A stretch of DNA of 64,000 nt from NCBI GenBank assembly GCA_025517425.1, contig JAOPJY010000002.1, positions 186,001-250,000 on the forward strand, in the 5' to 3' direction. Positions 16,800 to 26,400 of the stretch are shown piece after piece. This DNA is from Halobacteria archaeon AArc-dxtr1. Lineage in GTDB: Archaea > Halobacteriota > Halobacteria > Halobacteriales > Natrialbaceae. Within the stretch, counting starts at the first letter, position 1, and every line of letters begins with the position of its first letter. The notes beneath the pieces were generated by a model. That model searched no databases, had not been told where the DNA came from, and saw nothing but the letters and a program-made list of their open reading frames with translations. The position numbers and the translations under genes were made by a program.

Positions 16800-17006
16800 A
16801 TGACCGAACCGGCACGCTGGGAATCGCTCTTCGATCGCGGGGCGACTTACAACGTCGATCGAGAGGCAGTGATAGCCGCACACGAACGCGAGCGGTCGTC
16901 TACGACCGAGCGTGGCGACGCGGAGACTGGGCCGAACATCGACGACTCACAGGAGACGACAATGAATGCGGGCGAGGTCGACCCTCAGGAGGACGACGAT
17001 GCCTGA
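16800..17006 (+). CDS. Small acidic protein upstream of PIN-like gene
   Basis: 68 residues. The N-terminus (MTEPARWESLFDRGATYNVD) is ordered-looking, and the rest is charged and low complexity with an Asp-rich end. Its stop (17004-17006) overlaps the ATG of the PIN-like gene, so the pair is translationally coupled. A T-run (16770-16775) near -27 may be its promoter. I do not recognise the family. The two-gene, overlapping small-plus-PIN arrangement is reminiscent of toxin-antitoxin modules, but no DNA-binding fold is evident. Confidence 0.55.
   Translation: MTEPARWESLFDRGATYNVDREAVIAAHERERSSTTERGDAETGPNIDDSQETTMNAGEVDPQEDDDA
16987..16992 (+). promoter_or_regulatory. Shine-Dalgarno sequence for PIN-like gene
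   Basis: A perfect AGGAGG six bases before the ATG at 16999, inside the end of the upstream small gene. It fixes the start codon and indicates internal initiation within a bicistronic mRNA. Confidence 0.7.
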
Positions 17007-17484
17007 GAACGGGGTCGACCGGCCGAACCCCGCCCGGATCGTCGCCGACTGCGACGTCCTCGCTGCGGACCTGCTGATCGACGGCGATGCGCGGGAAGCC
17101 CTCGACCAGATACGGTCACACTCCTGGGTCGAACTCGTCGCGAGCGACGCGTTGCTCGCCGAAACTGAACGCCTCGTCGCCGGGCTCGCAGACCCCTCCC
17201 TCGCGGCCGCCCACCGGGAGCGACTCGAAGCAGCGCGCGTTCCGGTCGACCACCCCGACGGGGACCACCCCGCGCTGGCGTCAGCCTACCGCAGCGGGGC
17301 CGCACACGTCCTCTCGTTCGACGACGAACTCGGCTCTGCAGCCGCCGGGTTGTCGATGAAGTCCCACGTTCCAGTCAGCGTCCGACCACCGGACGCCTTC
17401 GCCAGACTGTTCGATCCGGCGAGTCTGTACGAGGCGGTCGAAGGCGGCGCGTATCCGGGACCGGATCGAGACCCGCGAGCGTGA
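16999..17484 (+). CDS. PIN-like domain protein
   Basis: 161 residues. The opening ARIVADCDVLAADLLIDGDA resembles the first strand and acidic residue of PIN nuclease folds. Further PIN-like acidic positions occur at SDALLAETERLV, and HVLSFDDELGSAAAG resembles the central xxTxDxDL-like strand. PIN proteins are Mg-dependent RNases, often toxins or RNA-processing enzymes. Catalytic competence cannot be judged confidently. The gene overlaps the preceding small gene and has a strong Shine-Dalgarno sequence. Confidence 0.65.
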   Translation: MPENGVDRPNPARIVADCDVLAADLLIDGDAREALDQIRSHSWVELVASDALLAETERLVAGLADPSLAAAHRERLEAARVPVDHPDGDHPALASAYRSGAAHVLSFDDELGSAAAGLSMKSHVPVSVRPPDAFARLFDPASLYEAVEGGAYPGPDRDPRA

Positions 17485-17522
17485 CCGTGCAGTTCTCTCG
17501 GCCACTGGTGGCGGTGATCGGC

Positions 17523-18062
17523 TCAGGTCTGGTCGGCGTGCCACGTCGCGAACGCCTCGAGGGCCTGTCCGCGGTGTGAGATCTCGTTTTTCTCGTCGGT
17601 GCTCATCTCCGCCAGCGTCGCTCCCTCGTGTTCGAAGATCGGATCGAAGCCGAACCCGCCCTCGCCACGGGGGGCGACGATCGTCCCCTCGACGCTTCCC
17701 TCGAAGGTCTCGACACCAGTTTCGTCGGCGTAAGCGAGGACGGTCCGAAAGCGAGCGCTCCGATCGCGCTCCTCGCTGACGAGCCGCCAGAGGCGCTCGA
17801 CGCCGACGGTGTCCTCGACGTACGCGGCGTACGGCCCCGGAAAGCCGCCCAGCGCGTCGACGAACAGTCCGGTGTCGCCGACGAGAACCGGCTCTCCGCC
17901 GAGTTCCGCGTGGGCCTCGCGGGCGCCCACCGCTGCGACCTCGGCGAGGTCATCGCTTTGAATCTCGGTGTAGTCGTACGCGACCTGTTCGACGGGAGCC
18001 TCGAGGTATGCGCGGGCCTCCCGTACCTTCCCCTCGTTTCCCGTGACGAACTGGAGTGCCAT
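17523..18062 (-). CDS. Non-canonical purine NTP pyrophosphatase (RdgB/HAM1)
   Basis: 179 residues. It hydrolyses XTP/ITP/dITP to monophosphates, cleansing nucleotide pools. The family signatures are FVTGNEGKVREA (5-16), VLVGDTGLFVDALGGFPGPY (about 59-78), and the C-terminal GFGFDPIFEHEG, LAEMSTDEKNEISHRGQAL. These include the Lys and His-Arg residues that bind the base and phosphates. Full length. Its upstream neighbour on the same strand is the Bat-like regulator, 48 bp away, which may share the transcript. Confidence 0.95.
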   Translation of the reverse strand: MALQFVTGNEGKVREARAYLEAPVEQVAYDYTEIQSDDLAEVAAVGAREAHAELGGEPVLVGDTGLFVDALGGFPGPYAAYVEDTVGVERLWRLVSEERDRSARFRTVLAYADETGVETFEGSVEGTIVAPRGEGGFGFDPIFEHEGATLAEMSTDEKNEISHRGQALEAFATWHADQT

Positions 18063-18110
18063 GTTCGGGGTGGCGGTCGGCGAGGGTAAATCGCCGTCGG
18101 TGTCGCGGCG

Positions 18111-18761
18111 TCAGAGGCCGAGTTCGGCGACAAGGGTCGACTCGGCCTTCCGAAGGTGTTCTGCAGCGGTGGCCGGTGCAACTCCGAGCCGGTCGGCGAC
18201 GGCGTCGACGCCCGCCGTTCGAGGAACGTCGTAGTAGCCGAGCTCGCAGGCGAGGCGAACGGCGTCGTGCTGGCGTTCGGTGAGGGCCGCCACGGCGGAT
18301 TCGCGGGCGCCGTACTCGCCGACGCGCTCGACGGTCGTTTCGATCCCATCCGGAACGGCGTCGACGGCTCGCCGAATGTCTGCCGACTCACCGACGACCG
18401 AGAAGCGAACCGTCCAGTCAGAGCGGTATTCGAGGGGCGGCAGCGGGACGAGGCTGTCTCGGGAGAAGGCAGAAAGCAGTCCCTGGCCGACCTCGTCAGG
18501 TTCGTCTCGAACGTAGACGGTGAACGAGCGCTCGCTCGTGATCGAGATGTCGTAACTGTTGGTATCCCCGACGGACTCGAGGGCGCGCTCATAGGCGTCT
18601 GGGTCACCGACGACGTGGAAGACGAACGCACAGGGGTCGTCGCCGACGAAGTTGCCGTGGACCATCCGATAGGAGTCAAACGACTCGTTTTCGGCGACGA
18701 ATCGGTGCATCGGGTGGATCGTGTCGGCAGTATGCCTGAGAGCCAACCGAACGGTCTTCAT
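18111..18761 (-). CDS. Bat-like HTH transcription regulator (HTH_10)
   Basis: 216 residues. The C-terminal segment (LTERQHDAVRLACELGYYDVPRTAGVDAVADRLGVAPATAAEHLRKAES, about 160-208) is the HTH_10 DNA-binding domain of bacterioopsin-activator-type regulators. The N-terminal about 150 residues form the associated alpha/beta sensor-like domain. A TATA-like element 26 nt upstream (TATTTATG, about 18783-18790) gives a leaderless start. It is divergent from nuoCD across 83 bp, so it may control that gene. The effector is unknown. Confidence 0.85.
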   Translation of the reverse strand: MKTVRLALRHTADTIHPMHRFVAENESFDSYRMVHGNFVGDDPCAFVFHVVGDPDAYERALESVGDTNSYDISITSERSFTVYVRDEPDEVGQGLLSAFSRDSLVPLPPLEYRSDWTVRFSVVGESADIRRAVDAVPDGIETTVERVGEYGARESAVAALTERQHDAVRLACELGYYDVPRTAGVDAVADRLGVAPATAAEHLRKAESTLVAELGL

Positions 18762-18844
18762 GCGTCTGTCCGTCGAATCGGATACATAAATAGCCTCACC
18801 AGTGGCGCACCATCGACTCCCAAAGTCGGTTCGAAGTCGACGTT
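18762..18844. promoter_or_regulatory. Shared promoter region of Bat-like regulator and nuoCD
   Basis: 83 bases between divergent starts. ATACATAAATAG (18782-18793) is an AT-rich core correctly placed (-26) for the regulator on the minus strand, and it could also start the nuoCD transcript about 55 nt upstream of its ATG. A single shared element would allow autoregulation and nuoCD control together. Confidence 0.4.
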
Positions 18845-20566
18845 ATGGACGGTCGTTTGAAACGGGAACGAGTAGCGAGACGCGAACGGGAGCAAGACGG
18901 TGGTGTCGGCGAGTTCGAGGAAGGGGTCGACGCCGAACGCTCGGCCGCCGGCGTCGCCGAGTACGTACTGGACCGGGACGATCACGAGAACGCACCGGGA
19001 ATCGTTGTTCGGCGAGACGAGGTTCGAGCAGTCCTCTCGCGGCTTCGCGACGCGGGGTTCGACCACTGCGCCTGCGTCACCGCCCAGCAGTACGCGGACC
19101 GCTACGAGTCGATCTATCACCTGCGGTCGTACGCGGATCCAACCCGAGAGCTGAGCGTGATCGTCCCGATCCCGATAGACGACCCGCGAAGCGAGTCCGC
19201 GGCGCCGGTCTACCGGACGGCCGACTGGCACGAGCGCGAGGCGTACGATCTCGTGGGAATCGAGTACGAGGGCCACCCGGATCTTCGGCGGATCCTGTTG
19301 CCCGAAACGTGGCAGGGACATCCGCTCTCGCTCGACTACGACCAGACGACGCCCCAGATCGTCACGCTCACCGAGCACGACAATCCAGTCGTCGAGGGAG
19401 GTGATAGCGGGGATAGAACGAATTCGCGAGGCGACCCCTCGGAGACGATGTTTCTGAACGTCGGGCCACACCACCCCTCGACCCACGGCGTGTTGCACGT
19501 CAAGACCGTCCTCGACGGTGAGACGGTCGTCGACGTGGATCCCGATATCGGCTACATCCACCGCTGTGAGGAGCAGCTGTGCCAGCAGGGGACCTACCGT
19601 CACCAGATCATGCCCTACCCTGACCGCTGGGACTGGGTGTCGGCAGGGCTGCTAAACGAGTGGGCGTACGCTCGCGTCGCCGAAGCGCTGGCAGGAATCG
19701 AGGTTCCCGAGTACGCACAGGTCGTCCGGACGATGGGAGCCGAGCTCTCGCGGATGGCAGCACACTTCATCGCGCTCGGAACCTACGCCCTCGACGTCTT
19801 CGGCGAGTTCACGGCGGCCTTCCAGTACGCGATGCGCGACCGGGAACTGGTCTTGGACGCGCTCGAAGCGTTGACGGGCCAGCGGATGATGTTTAACTAC
19901 TTCCGACTGGGCGGCGTCGCCTGGGACCTTCCCGAACCCCGCGAGGAGTTTGTCGCCGAGACGCGAGCGATGCTCGACGCCCTCCCCGCAAAGGTCGAAG
20001 AGTATCACGATCTACTCGTTCGAAACGAGATCTTTCAGCTTCGCTGTGTCGACACGGGCATCTTAGCGCCTGAGATCGCAAAGCAGTACGGCTGTACGGG
20101 ACCGGTCGCCCGCGGTTCGGGTATCGACTACGACCTGCGCCGAGACGACCCCTACGGCTACTATCCGAACCTGGAGTGGGACGTCGCCACGGAGCCCCAC
20201 GGCGACAACTACTCGCGGTTGCTCGTCCGGATGCAGGAAGTCGAGGAGTCCGCGAAGATCGTCGAACAGTGTCTCGACGTGCTCGAAGACTGGCCCGAGG
20301 ACGACCGCGAGGTTCAGTCGAACGTTCCACGGACGCTCAAACCCGACGCCGGAGCAGAGAGTTATCGGGCCGTCGAAGGCGCGAAGGGTGAACTCGGCAT
20401 CTACATCCGTTCGGACGGGAGCGAAACTCCCGCACGGTTCAAGATCCGCAGCCCGTGTTTCTCCAATCTCTCGGCACTCCCCGAGATAGTCCGGGGAGAG
20501 TACGTCGCGGACATGATCGCCGCGATCGGCAGTCTCGACTGTATCATGGGAGAGGTCGATCGGTGA
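18845..20566 (+). CDS. nuoCD: NADH dehydrogenase-like complex subunit CD (NuoCD fusion)
   Basis: 573 residues. The N-terminal NuoC-like (30-kDa) domain (about 80-180; ADWHEREAYDLVGIEYEGHPDLRRILLPETW) is fused to a NuoD-like (49-kDa) domain from about 195: NVGPHHPSTHGVLH, RCEEQLCQQGTYRHQIMPYPDRWDW and the C-terminal GSLDCIMGEVDR. These subunits form the quinone-binding module of the peripheral arm of complex I. None of nuoA, B, H-N lies beside it, whereas haloarchaeal nuo genes normally form one operon. It is therefore an orphan copy or relocated subunit, facing a Bat-like regulator. Confidence 0.9.
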   Translation: MDGRLKRERVARREREQDGGVGEFEEGVDAERSAAGVAEYVLDRDDHENAPGIVVRRDEVRAVLSRLRDAGFDHCACVTAQQYADRYESIYHLRSYADPTRELSVIVPIPIDDPRSESAAPVYRTADWHEREAYDLVGIEYEGHPDLRRILLPETWQGHPLSLDYDQTTPQIVTLTEHDNPVVEGGDSGDRTNSRGDPSETMFLNVGPHHPSTHGVLHVKTVLDGETVVDVDPDIGYIHRCEEQLCQQGTYRHQIMPYPDRWDWVSAGLLNEWAYARVAEALAGIEVPEYAQVVRTMGAELSRMAAHFIALGTYALDVFGEFTAAFQYAMRDRELVLDALEALTGQRMMFNYFRLGGVAWDLPEPREEFVAETRAMLDALPAKVEEYHDLLVRNEIFQLRCVDTGILAPEIAKQYGCTGPVARGSGIDYDLRRDDPYGYYPNLEWDVATEPHGDNYSRLLVRMQEVEESAKIVEQCLDVLEDWPEDDREVQSNVPRTLKPDAGAESYRAVEGAKGELGIYIRSDGSETPARFKIRSPCFSNLSALPEIVRGEYVADMIAAIGSLDCIMGEVDR

Positions 20567-20637
20567 CGAGGACCGTCGGCGAACCGACGCGACGGTTACC
20601 CCCAGTTAACTAAGGACGTCGGCGGCGTAACGCGAAC

Positions 20638-21084
20638 ATGGCGACGGACGAGGACGACTCGAGTCGAGCGACGCCAGCGCCGACGAGCGAGGACGCGACC
20701 GCCTACGGCGTCACCCTCACGCTCGTCGGCGCCATTTTGCTCGCGCTCGCGTACTACGGCGTCGCAGTGATCGGACGGGGCGGAGAGATCGGCGGAGCGC
20801 TGCCGGAGCCGTTTTACTTGCTCGCGATCGCCTTGCTGTTCGTCGTGGAGTTGCTCCAGCGCGGCCGGCTCGACGCCATCTCGATCGGGCGCGCACTCGC
20901 ACTGGCGGCGGCTTACGGGGCGCTGTTCGTGCTGGCGGTCGAGGGCGGCGCCTACCTGCTCGAGAACCCCGACGTCGCGCTCGAGAGCTACGAGGGCGTC
21001 ACCGTCTTCGCGGGCGCACTGGTCGTGGCGGCAATCGCCTACGTCGGCTACCTGACGATCCAGGAGACGGGAACGGCGGAGTAG
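20638..21084 (+). CDS. Uncharacterised four-helix membrane protein
   Basis: 148 residues. A polar N-terminus of about 22 residues precedes four hydrophobic helices (about 23-45, 58-75, 85-103, 118-140) separated by short charged loops. No functional motif is recognised. A TTAACTAAGG element (about 20606-20615) lies near -28, which supports the ATG at 20638 and separate transcription from nuoCD. Confidence 0.6.
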   Translation: MATDEDDSSRATPAPTSEDATAYGVTLTLVGAILLALAYYGVAVIGRGGEIGGALPEPFYLLAIALLFVVELLQRGRLDAISIGRALALAAAYGALFVLAVEGGAYLLENPDVALESYEGVTVFAGALVVAAIAYVGYLTIQETGTAE

Positions 21085-21150
21085 TCCCGCCAACCCCGAA
21101 AATGGCGACAGAAGAGGGACGCTTTTGCGTTGACGGCCGAAGAGTCCGAC

Positions 21151-21669
21151 ATGATCGAGGCGACGCTCTGTTTCGTCGTTCGCGAAGACGAGGCCGACGC
21201 CGGAGAGCGCGAGGTGTTGCTGATCGAGAAGCGCCGCGGGCTGGGTGAAGGGTGGTACAACGCGCCGGGTGGAAAGCTAGAGCCTGGAGAGACGCTCCAA
21301 GAGTGTGCGACCCGGGAGACCCGAGAGGAAGTCGGCATCGACGTCCACGAGCCGGCAAAGGTGGGCGAACTCAGATTTTTACTGGACGGGTCGATCCACA
21401 CCGAGAGTCACGTCTTCCTGACCGACGCGTTCTCCGGGGAGCCGGTCTCGACGGCGGAGGCCCACCCGGAGTGGTTCGCGGTCGAGGAGGTCCCCTACGA
21501 TCGAATGTGGGAGGACGACCGCCACTGGGTGCCGGGCGTCCTCGCAGGCGACACCGTCCTCGGGGAGTTTCGCTTTGAAGGTGGGAAGCCCTTAGACGAA
21601 GCCGACTTCGTCGACCACGATCTGGAGTGGGACGTTTCATTTTCGTCCAACGAGGGCGAGAACCGATAG
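21151..21669 (+). CDS. Nudix hydrolase (8-oxo-dGTP diphosphatase-like)
   Basis: 172 residues from the ATG at 21151. The Nudix box is complete: GGKLEPGETLQE, then REVGI-type residues ending TRETREEVGI, spanning about residues 43-66 (GX5EX7REUXEEXGU). With the preceding GWYNAPGGK and the downstream HPEWFAVEEVPYDRMWEDDRHW, it resembles the MTH1 family, which removes oxidised purine nucleotides or other nucleoside diphosphate derivatives. An in-frame TTG at 21130 extends it by 7 residues, but a T-rich element 26 nt before the ATG favours 21151. Confidence 0.88.
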   Translation: MIEATLCFVVREDEADAGEREVLLIEKRRGLGEGWYNAPGGKLEPGETLQECATRETREEVGIDVHEPAKVGELRFLLDGSIHTESHVFLTDAFSGEPVSTAEAHPEWFAVEEVPYDRMWEDDRHWVPGVLAGDTVLGEFRFEGGKPLDEADFVDHDLEWDVSFSSNEGENR

Positions 21670-21693
21670 CCACCGCATCCGACCTTCGCATCG

Positions 21694-21699
21694 TTTAAG
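21694..21699 (+). promoter_or_regulatory. proS promoter TATA element
   Basis: TTTAAG centred 27 nt before the proS ATG (21724), the textbook leaderless spacing. Confidence 0.55.
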
Positions 21700-21723
21700 A
21701 CCGCGCTGGCAGAGTGTCGAAGT

Positions 21724-23205
21724 ATGACCGACGAGAGTCAGGAGCTCGGTATCACCGAGTCCAAGAAGGGCAATCCCGGCGACTGGTACGCCGAGGTCGT
21801 CCAGAAGGCCGGACTGGCGGACTACGCACCGATGGGCGGATTCATCGTCACGAAACCGCGAGGGTACGCGATCTGGGAAGGGATTCAGGACGCCTTAGAC
21901 GGCTGGTTCAAGGAGACCGGCGTCGACAACGTCTACTTCCCGATGTTCATCCCCGAGAGCTTTCTGGAACGCGAGAAAGACATCGTCGAAGGCTTCGACC
22001 CCGAGGTCGCCTGGGTCACCCAGGGTGGCCACGACGAACTCGAGGAGCGTCTCGCGGTGCGACCGACCAGCGAGTCGATCATCGCGCCCTTCATGGCTGA
22101 CTGGACGCGCAGCCACCGGGACCTGCCCCTTCGACTGAACCAGTGGTGTTCGGTCGTGCGCTGGGAGGCGACCGAGACGAAGCCGTTCTTCCGCACGAAG
22201 GAGTTCATGTGGCAGGAAGGTCACACCGCCCACGCCAGCGACGAGGGCGCCTGGGAGGAGGTCTGGACCCGGCTCTCGCAGTACGAGCGCGTCTACGAGG
22301 ACGTGCTCGCGATTCCGGTGCTTCGCGGCAAAAAGCCCGAACACGACAAGTTCCCCGGCGCCGACACCACGACGACCGTCGAGGCGCTGATGCCCGACGG
22401 GAAGTCCGTCCAGGGCGGGACCAGCCACCACCTGGGCCAGAGCTTCGCCGAGGCGTTCGACATCACCTTCGCCGACGAAGACGAGGAGGAACAGACCGCC
22501 TACACGACCTCGTGGGGTGTCTCCTGGCGAGCGATCGGCGCGCTCGTCATGACACATTCGGACGATCAGGGGCTCGTGTTGCCGCCGACGATCGCGCCCA
22601 CGCAGGTCGCTATCGTTCCGATCTGGCAGGCAGAGACGAAAGAGGATGTCCTCGCGTACTCCGAAGAGATCGCCGAAGAGCTCGAAGACGCCGGCTTCCG
22701 GGTCGAACTCGACGACCGCGACGAGCGAAATCCCGGCTTCAAGTTCAACGAACACGAGTTAAACGGGGTCCCGCTCCGACTCGAAATCGGTCCGAACGAG
22801 GTCGACGACGAGGAGGTCACGATGGTCCACCGCCCGGACAACGAGAAGTCCTTCGAAGATCGCGACGGACTCGTCGAGACCGTCGACGAACACCTCGACG
22901 CGATCTACGACAAGCTCTACGACGCCGCGGCGGAGAACTTAGCCGAGAACGTTCGCGAAGCCAGTTCGCCGGAAGAGATTCTCGGGACCATCGGCAAGCA
23001 CGGCGGCTACGTGAAGACGGCGTGGTGCGGAGACGAAGCCTGCGAGGAGGCGATCAAAGAGAAGATCGCCGCCGAGATCGTGATGCAGCCGTTAGAAGAC
23101 GAAGGCGGCACCACCGCAGGAGAAGTCGAGACACCCGAATCCGACGAGTGTGGGGTCTGTGGCGAGCACGCCGAGGAGGTCGCCTACTTCGCACGATCCT
23201 ACTGA
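21724..23205 (+). CDS. proS: Prolyl-tRNA synthetase (archaeal/eukaryal type)
   Basis: 493 residues. This class II synthetase charges tRNA-Pro. Motif 2 (RWEATETKPFFRTKEFMWQEGHTAH) and the RPTSESII region are visible, followed by the anticodon-binding domain from about 290. The C-terminal zinc-type domain has its cysteines in WCGDEACEE and ECGVCGEH, and ends in the characteristic aromatic residue (ARSY). There is no bacterial INS editing insert, as expected for the archaeal form. Leaderless promoter; monocistronic. Confidence 0.96.
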   Translation: MTDESQELGITESKKGNPGDWYAEVVQKAGLADYAPMGGFIVTKPRGYAIWEGIQDALDGWFKETGVDNVYFPMFIPESFLEREKDIVEGFDPEVAWVTQGGHDELEERLAVRPTSESIIAPFMADWTRSHRDLPLRLNQWCSVVRWEATETKPFFRTKEFMWQEGHTAHASDEGAWEEVWTRLSQYERVYEDVLAIPVLRGKKPEHDKFPGADTTTTVEALMPDGKSVQGGTSHHLGQSFAEAFDITFADEDEEEQTAYTTSWGVSWRAIGALVMTHSDDQGLVLPPTIAPTQVAIVPIWQAETKEDVLAYSEEIAEELEDAGFRVELDDRDERNPGFKFNEHELNGVPLRLEIGPNEVDDEEVTMVHRPDNEKSFEDRDGLVETVDEHLDAIYDKLYDAAAENLAENVREASSPEEILGTIGKHGGYVKTAWCGDEACEEAIKEKIAAEIVMQPLEDEGGTTAGEVETPESDECGVCGEHAEEVAYFARSY

Positions 23206-23472
23206 GTCCGTGCAGCCGGAACGTAGCCAGGAGGGTTCGTGAAGAACCTAATCCTTTAACCACGCAGCGTTTACCGATCCCTCTCCAACGGTTATTCGTG
23301 GTGCTCGCTTCGGCGATCACCATCTGCCTCTGACACATTTTGTTGCACGTCCGTCACACGCTGTAGCGGTGGTACTTATCGACCAATATACCTTATACCC
23401 GTTAATATGTATATATAATACACTTAGTCATAATGGAGTAGCCTCTTATGGGAGTGAGGCAGACGAGACTGT
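23206..23472. other. AT-rich intergenic region upstream of gltB
   Basis: 267 bases without a gene. The stretch 23385-23440 is markedly AT-rich for this genome, with TATACCTTATACC and ATATGTATATATAAT in series, implying a strong or multiple promoter for gltB. Confidence 0.5.
23409..23420 (+). promoter_or_regulatory. gltB promoter TATA box
   Basis: GTATATATAATA. Transcription about 26 nt downstream would leave a leader of roughly 30 nt before the ATG at 23473. Glutamate synthase is commonly nitrogen-regulated, but no regulator site is identified here. Confidence 0.5.
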
Positions 23473-26400
23473 ATGCCACAGCCACACCGAGCGTCATCCA
23501 CCGATCGCTCGCGGGGTCTCGCTTCCCCCGCGGACGAACGGTCGAACTGCGGCGTCGGCGTCGTCATGGACTTAGATGGAGCAGGGGGCCACGACGTCGT
23601 CGCCGACGGGCTCGAACTTCTGACAAATCTCGAACACCGCGGAACGACCGGCGCAGAAAAAAACACCGGCGACGGCGCGGGGATCATGCTCCAAACGCCG
23701 GAACGGTTCTTCACAGACGTTTTCGAGACGGAGCTGCCGGAGACTTACGCCGTGGGCTCGTTCTTTCTGCCAACCGACGACGACACCCGCGAGGCCGTCG
23801 TCTCGGTCGTCGAAGACGTTCTCGCTGACTACGCCCTCGACGTTCTCGAGTGGCGAGACGTTCCAACGGAAAACGGCGGACTCGGAACGACCGCCGTCGA
23901 ATCAGAGCCGGATGTTCGACAGGCCGTCGTCACGCCGGACGACGACTGCAGCGGCGACGCCTTCGACCGTCGGCTCTACGTCGCCCGACGGGCGCTGGAA
24001 AACGCCGTTGAAACTGCCGAGGTCGACGGCGCTGAGCGATTCTACGTCTGTTCGCTCGACTCGAAGACGATCGTCTACAAGGGGCTGCTGAAAGGCGTCC
24101 AGGTGCCCACTTACTACCCCGATCTCACCGACGAGCGCGTCGAGTCGAACTTCGTGATGGTCCACGAGCGGTTCTCGACGAACACGCTCGGCGCCTGGCA
24201 CCTCGCCCACCCCTACCGCAACATCGTCCACAACGGCGAGTTCAACACCATTCAGGGCAACATCAACTGGATGCGTGCCCGCGAGACCGACCTCGAGAGC
24301 GAGGTGCTCGCCGATCTCGACGCGGTCAAGCCGGTCATCAACGACCCCGGGCAGTCCGACACCGCGAGCGTCGACAACGCCCTCGAACTGCTGATGCAGG
24401 ACGGCCGCGATCTCGAGCACGCCCTGCGGATGCTCGTCCCCGAGGCGTGGCGCGGCGACGACCAGATGGACCAGGATCGAAAAGACTGGTACGACTTCCA
24501 CGCTTCGCTCGTCGAGCCGTGGGACGGTCCCGCGCTCGTCGCGGCAACTGACGGCGAACGGGTCGGTGCGGTTCTCGACCGTAACGGCCTGCGCCCCTGC
24601 CGGTACGACGTGACGACCGACAACCGGCTGGTCGTCGCTAGCGAGGCCGGCGCACTCGATCTCGGCCCCGAAGAGATCAACGAGCGCGGTCGCCTCCAGC
24701 CCGGCCAGCTCTTCCTCGCCGATCCCGAGGAGGGGCGGGTCATCCCCGACGACGAGGTCTTCGACGAGCTTACCGACGACCGCTACGGCGAGTGGGTCGA
24801 CGAAGAGCAGGTCCGACTCGGCGAGATCGGTACCGACGACGACAGCGAGCCCCGTGAGCCGGTCGCGTCGCTTCGCGACCAGCAGTTCGCGTTCGGCTAC
24901 ACCCACGACGAACTCGAGAACCTGATCGAGCCGATGACCCAGAAGGGCAAAGATCCCGTCGGCTCGATGGGCGACGACACGCCCCTGTCGGTGCTGACGG
25001 AGTTCAACCGCCCGCTGTTCTCGTACTTCAAGCAGCTGTTCGCCCAGGTCACCAACCCGCCGCTTGACTACATCCGCGAGGAGCTGGTGACGTCGATGGA
25101 ATCACGGCTCGGCTACCAGCGGAATCTCCTCGACGAGTCCCCAGAACACGCTCGCCAGCTCGTACTCGACTCGCCGGTCCTCACCGACGCCGAACTCGCG
25201 TCGATCCGCGACTGCGAGGTAAACGACATCACGACCGCAACGATCGACATCACCTACGAGCCGACCACAGACGAGCCGGGCGAGGATCTCCGTGACGCTA
25301 TCGAACGCGTCCGCGAAGATGCCGTCGCGGCGATCGAGGGGGGAGACGACATCCTCGTTCTCTCCGATCGAGCCGCCGACGAGGATCGCCTCGCGATCCC
25401 GAGCCTGCTCGCGACCGGTGGCGTCCACCATCATCTCGTGCGAAACGGGCTTCGTAACCACTGCGGGCTGGTCGTCGAGTCGGCCGACCCCCGAACCGTC
25501 CACCACTTCGCGACGCTGGTCGGCTACGGCGCGGGCGCAGTCAACCCGTACCTCGCCTACCAGACCATCGAGGACATCACGGCCGGCGACGACGGCGCCG
25601 ACCTCGAGGTCGCGATCGACGCCTACGTCGGCGCGGTCGAGGACGGCCTGCTGAAGATCATGGCCAAGATGGGGATCTCCACGGTCGAGAGCTACCAGGG
25701 CGCCCAGATCTTCGAGGCCGTCGGGCTCGACTCGGACCTCGTCGACGAGTACTTCGAGGGGACCGAAAACCGAACCGAGGGAATCGGCCTGGCGGAGATC
25801 GAATCCGACGTTCGCGAGCGCCACGCGACTGCCTACAGCAGCGACGAGTCCGCCCTCGAGCGCACCGGCGAGTTCAACCACCGCAAGCAGGGGATCTACC
25901 ACCAGTGGAACCCCCAGACCGTCGGCGCGCTCCAGCAGTCGGTCCGCTCCGGTGACTACGAGCGGTACCAGGAGTTCGCCGAGTTGGTCAACAACCAGAA
26001 CGAGAACCTCCAGACGCTGCGCGGACTGCTCGAGTTCGACTCCGATCGGGAGTCGATCCCGATCGAGGAGGTCGAGCCAGTCGAGGAGATCGTCACACGA
26101 TTCTCCACCGCGGCGATGAGTCTCGGCAGCCTCTCGCCGGAGGCTCACGAGAACAACTCGATCGCGATGAACCGGATCGGCGGCAAGTCGAACTCCGGCG
26201 AAGGTGGCGAGCCGCCGGAACGCTTCGGCACCGAGAAGGAGTGTAACGTAAAGCAGGTGGCCTCGGGGCGCTTCGGGGTCACCTCGACGTACCTCTCTGC
26301 GGCCGACGAGCTCCAGATCAAGATGGCCCAGGGATCGAAACCCGGCGAAGGGGGCCACCTCCCAGGAATGAAAGTCGACGAGATGATCGCCCACGTCCGC

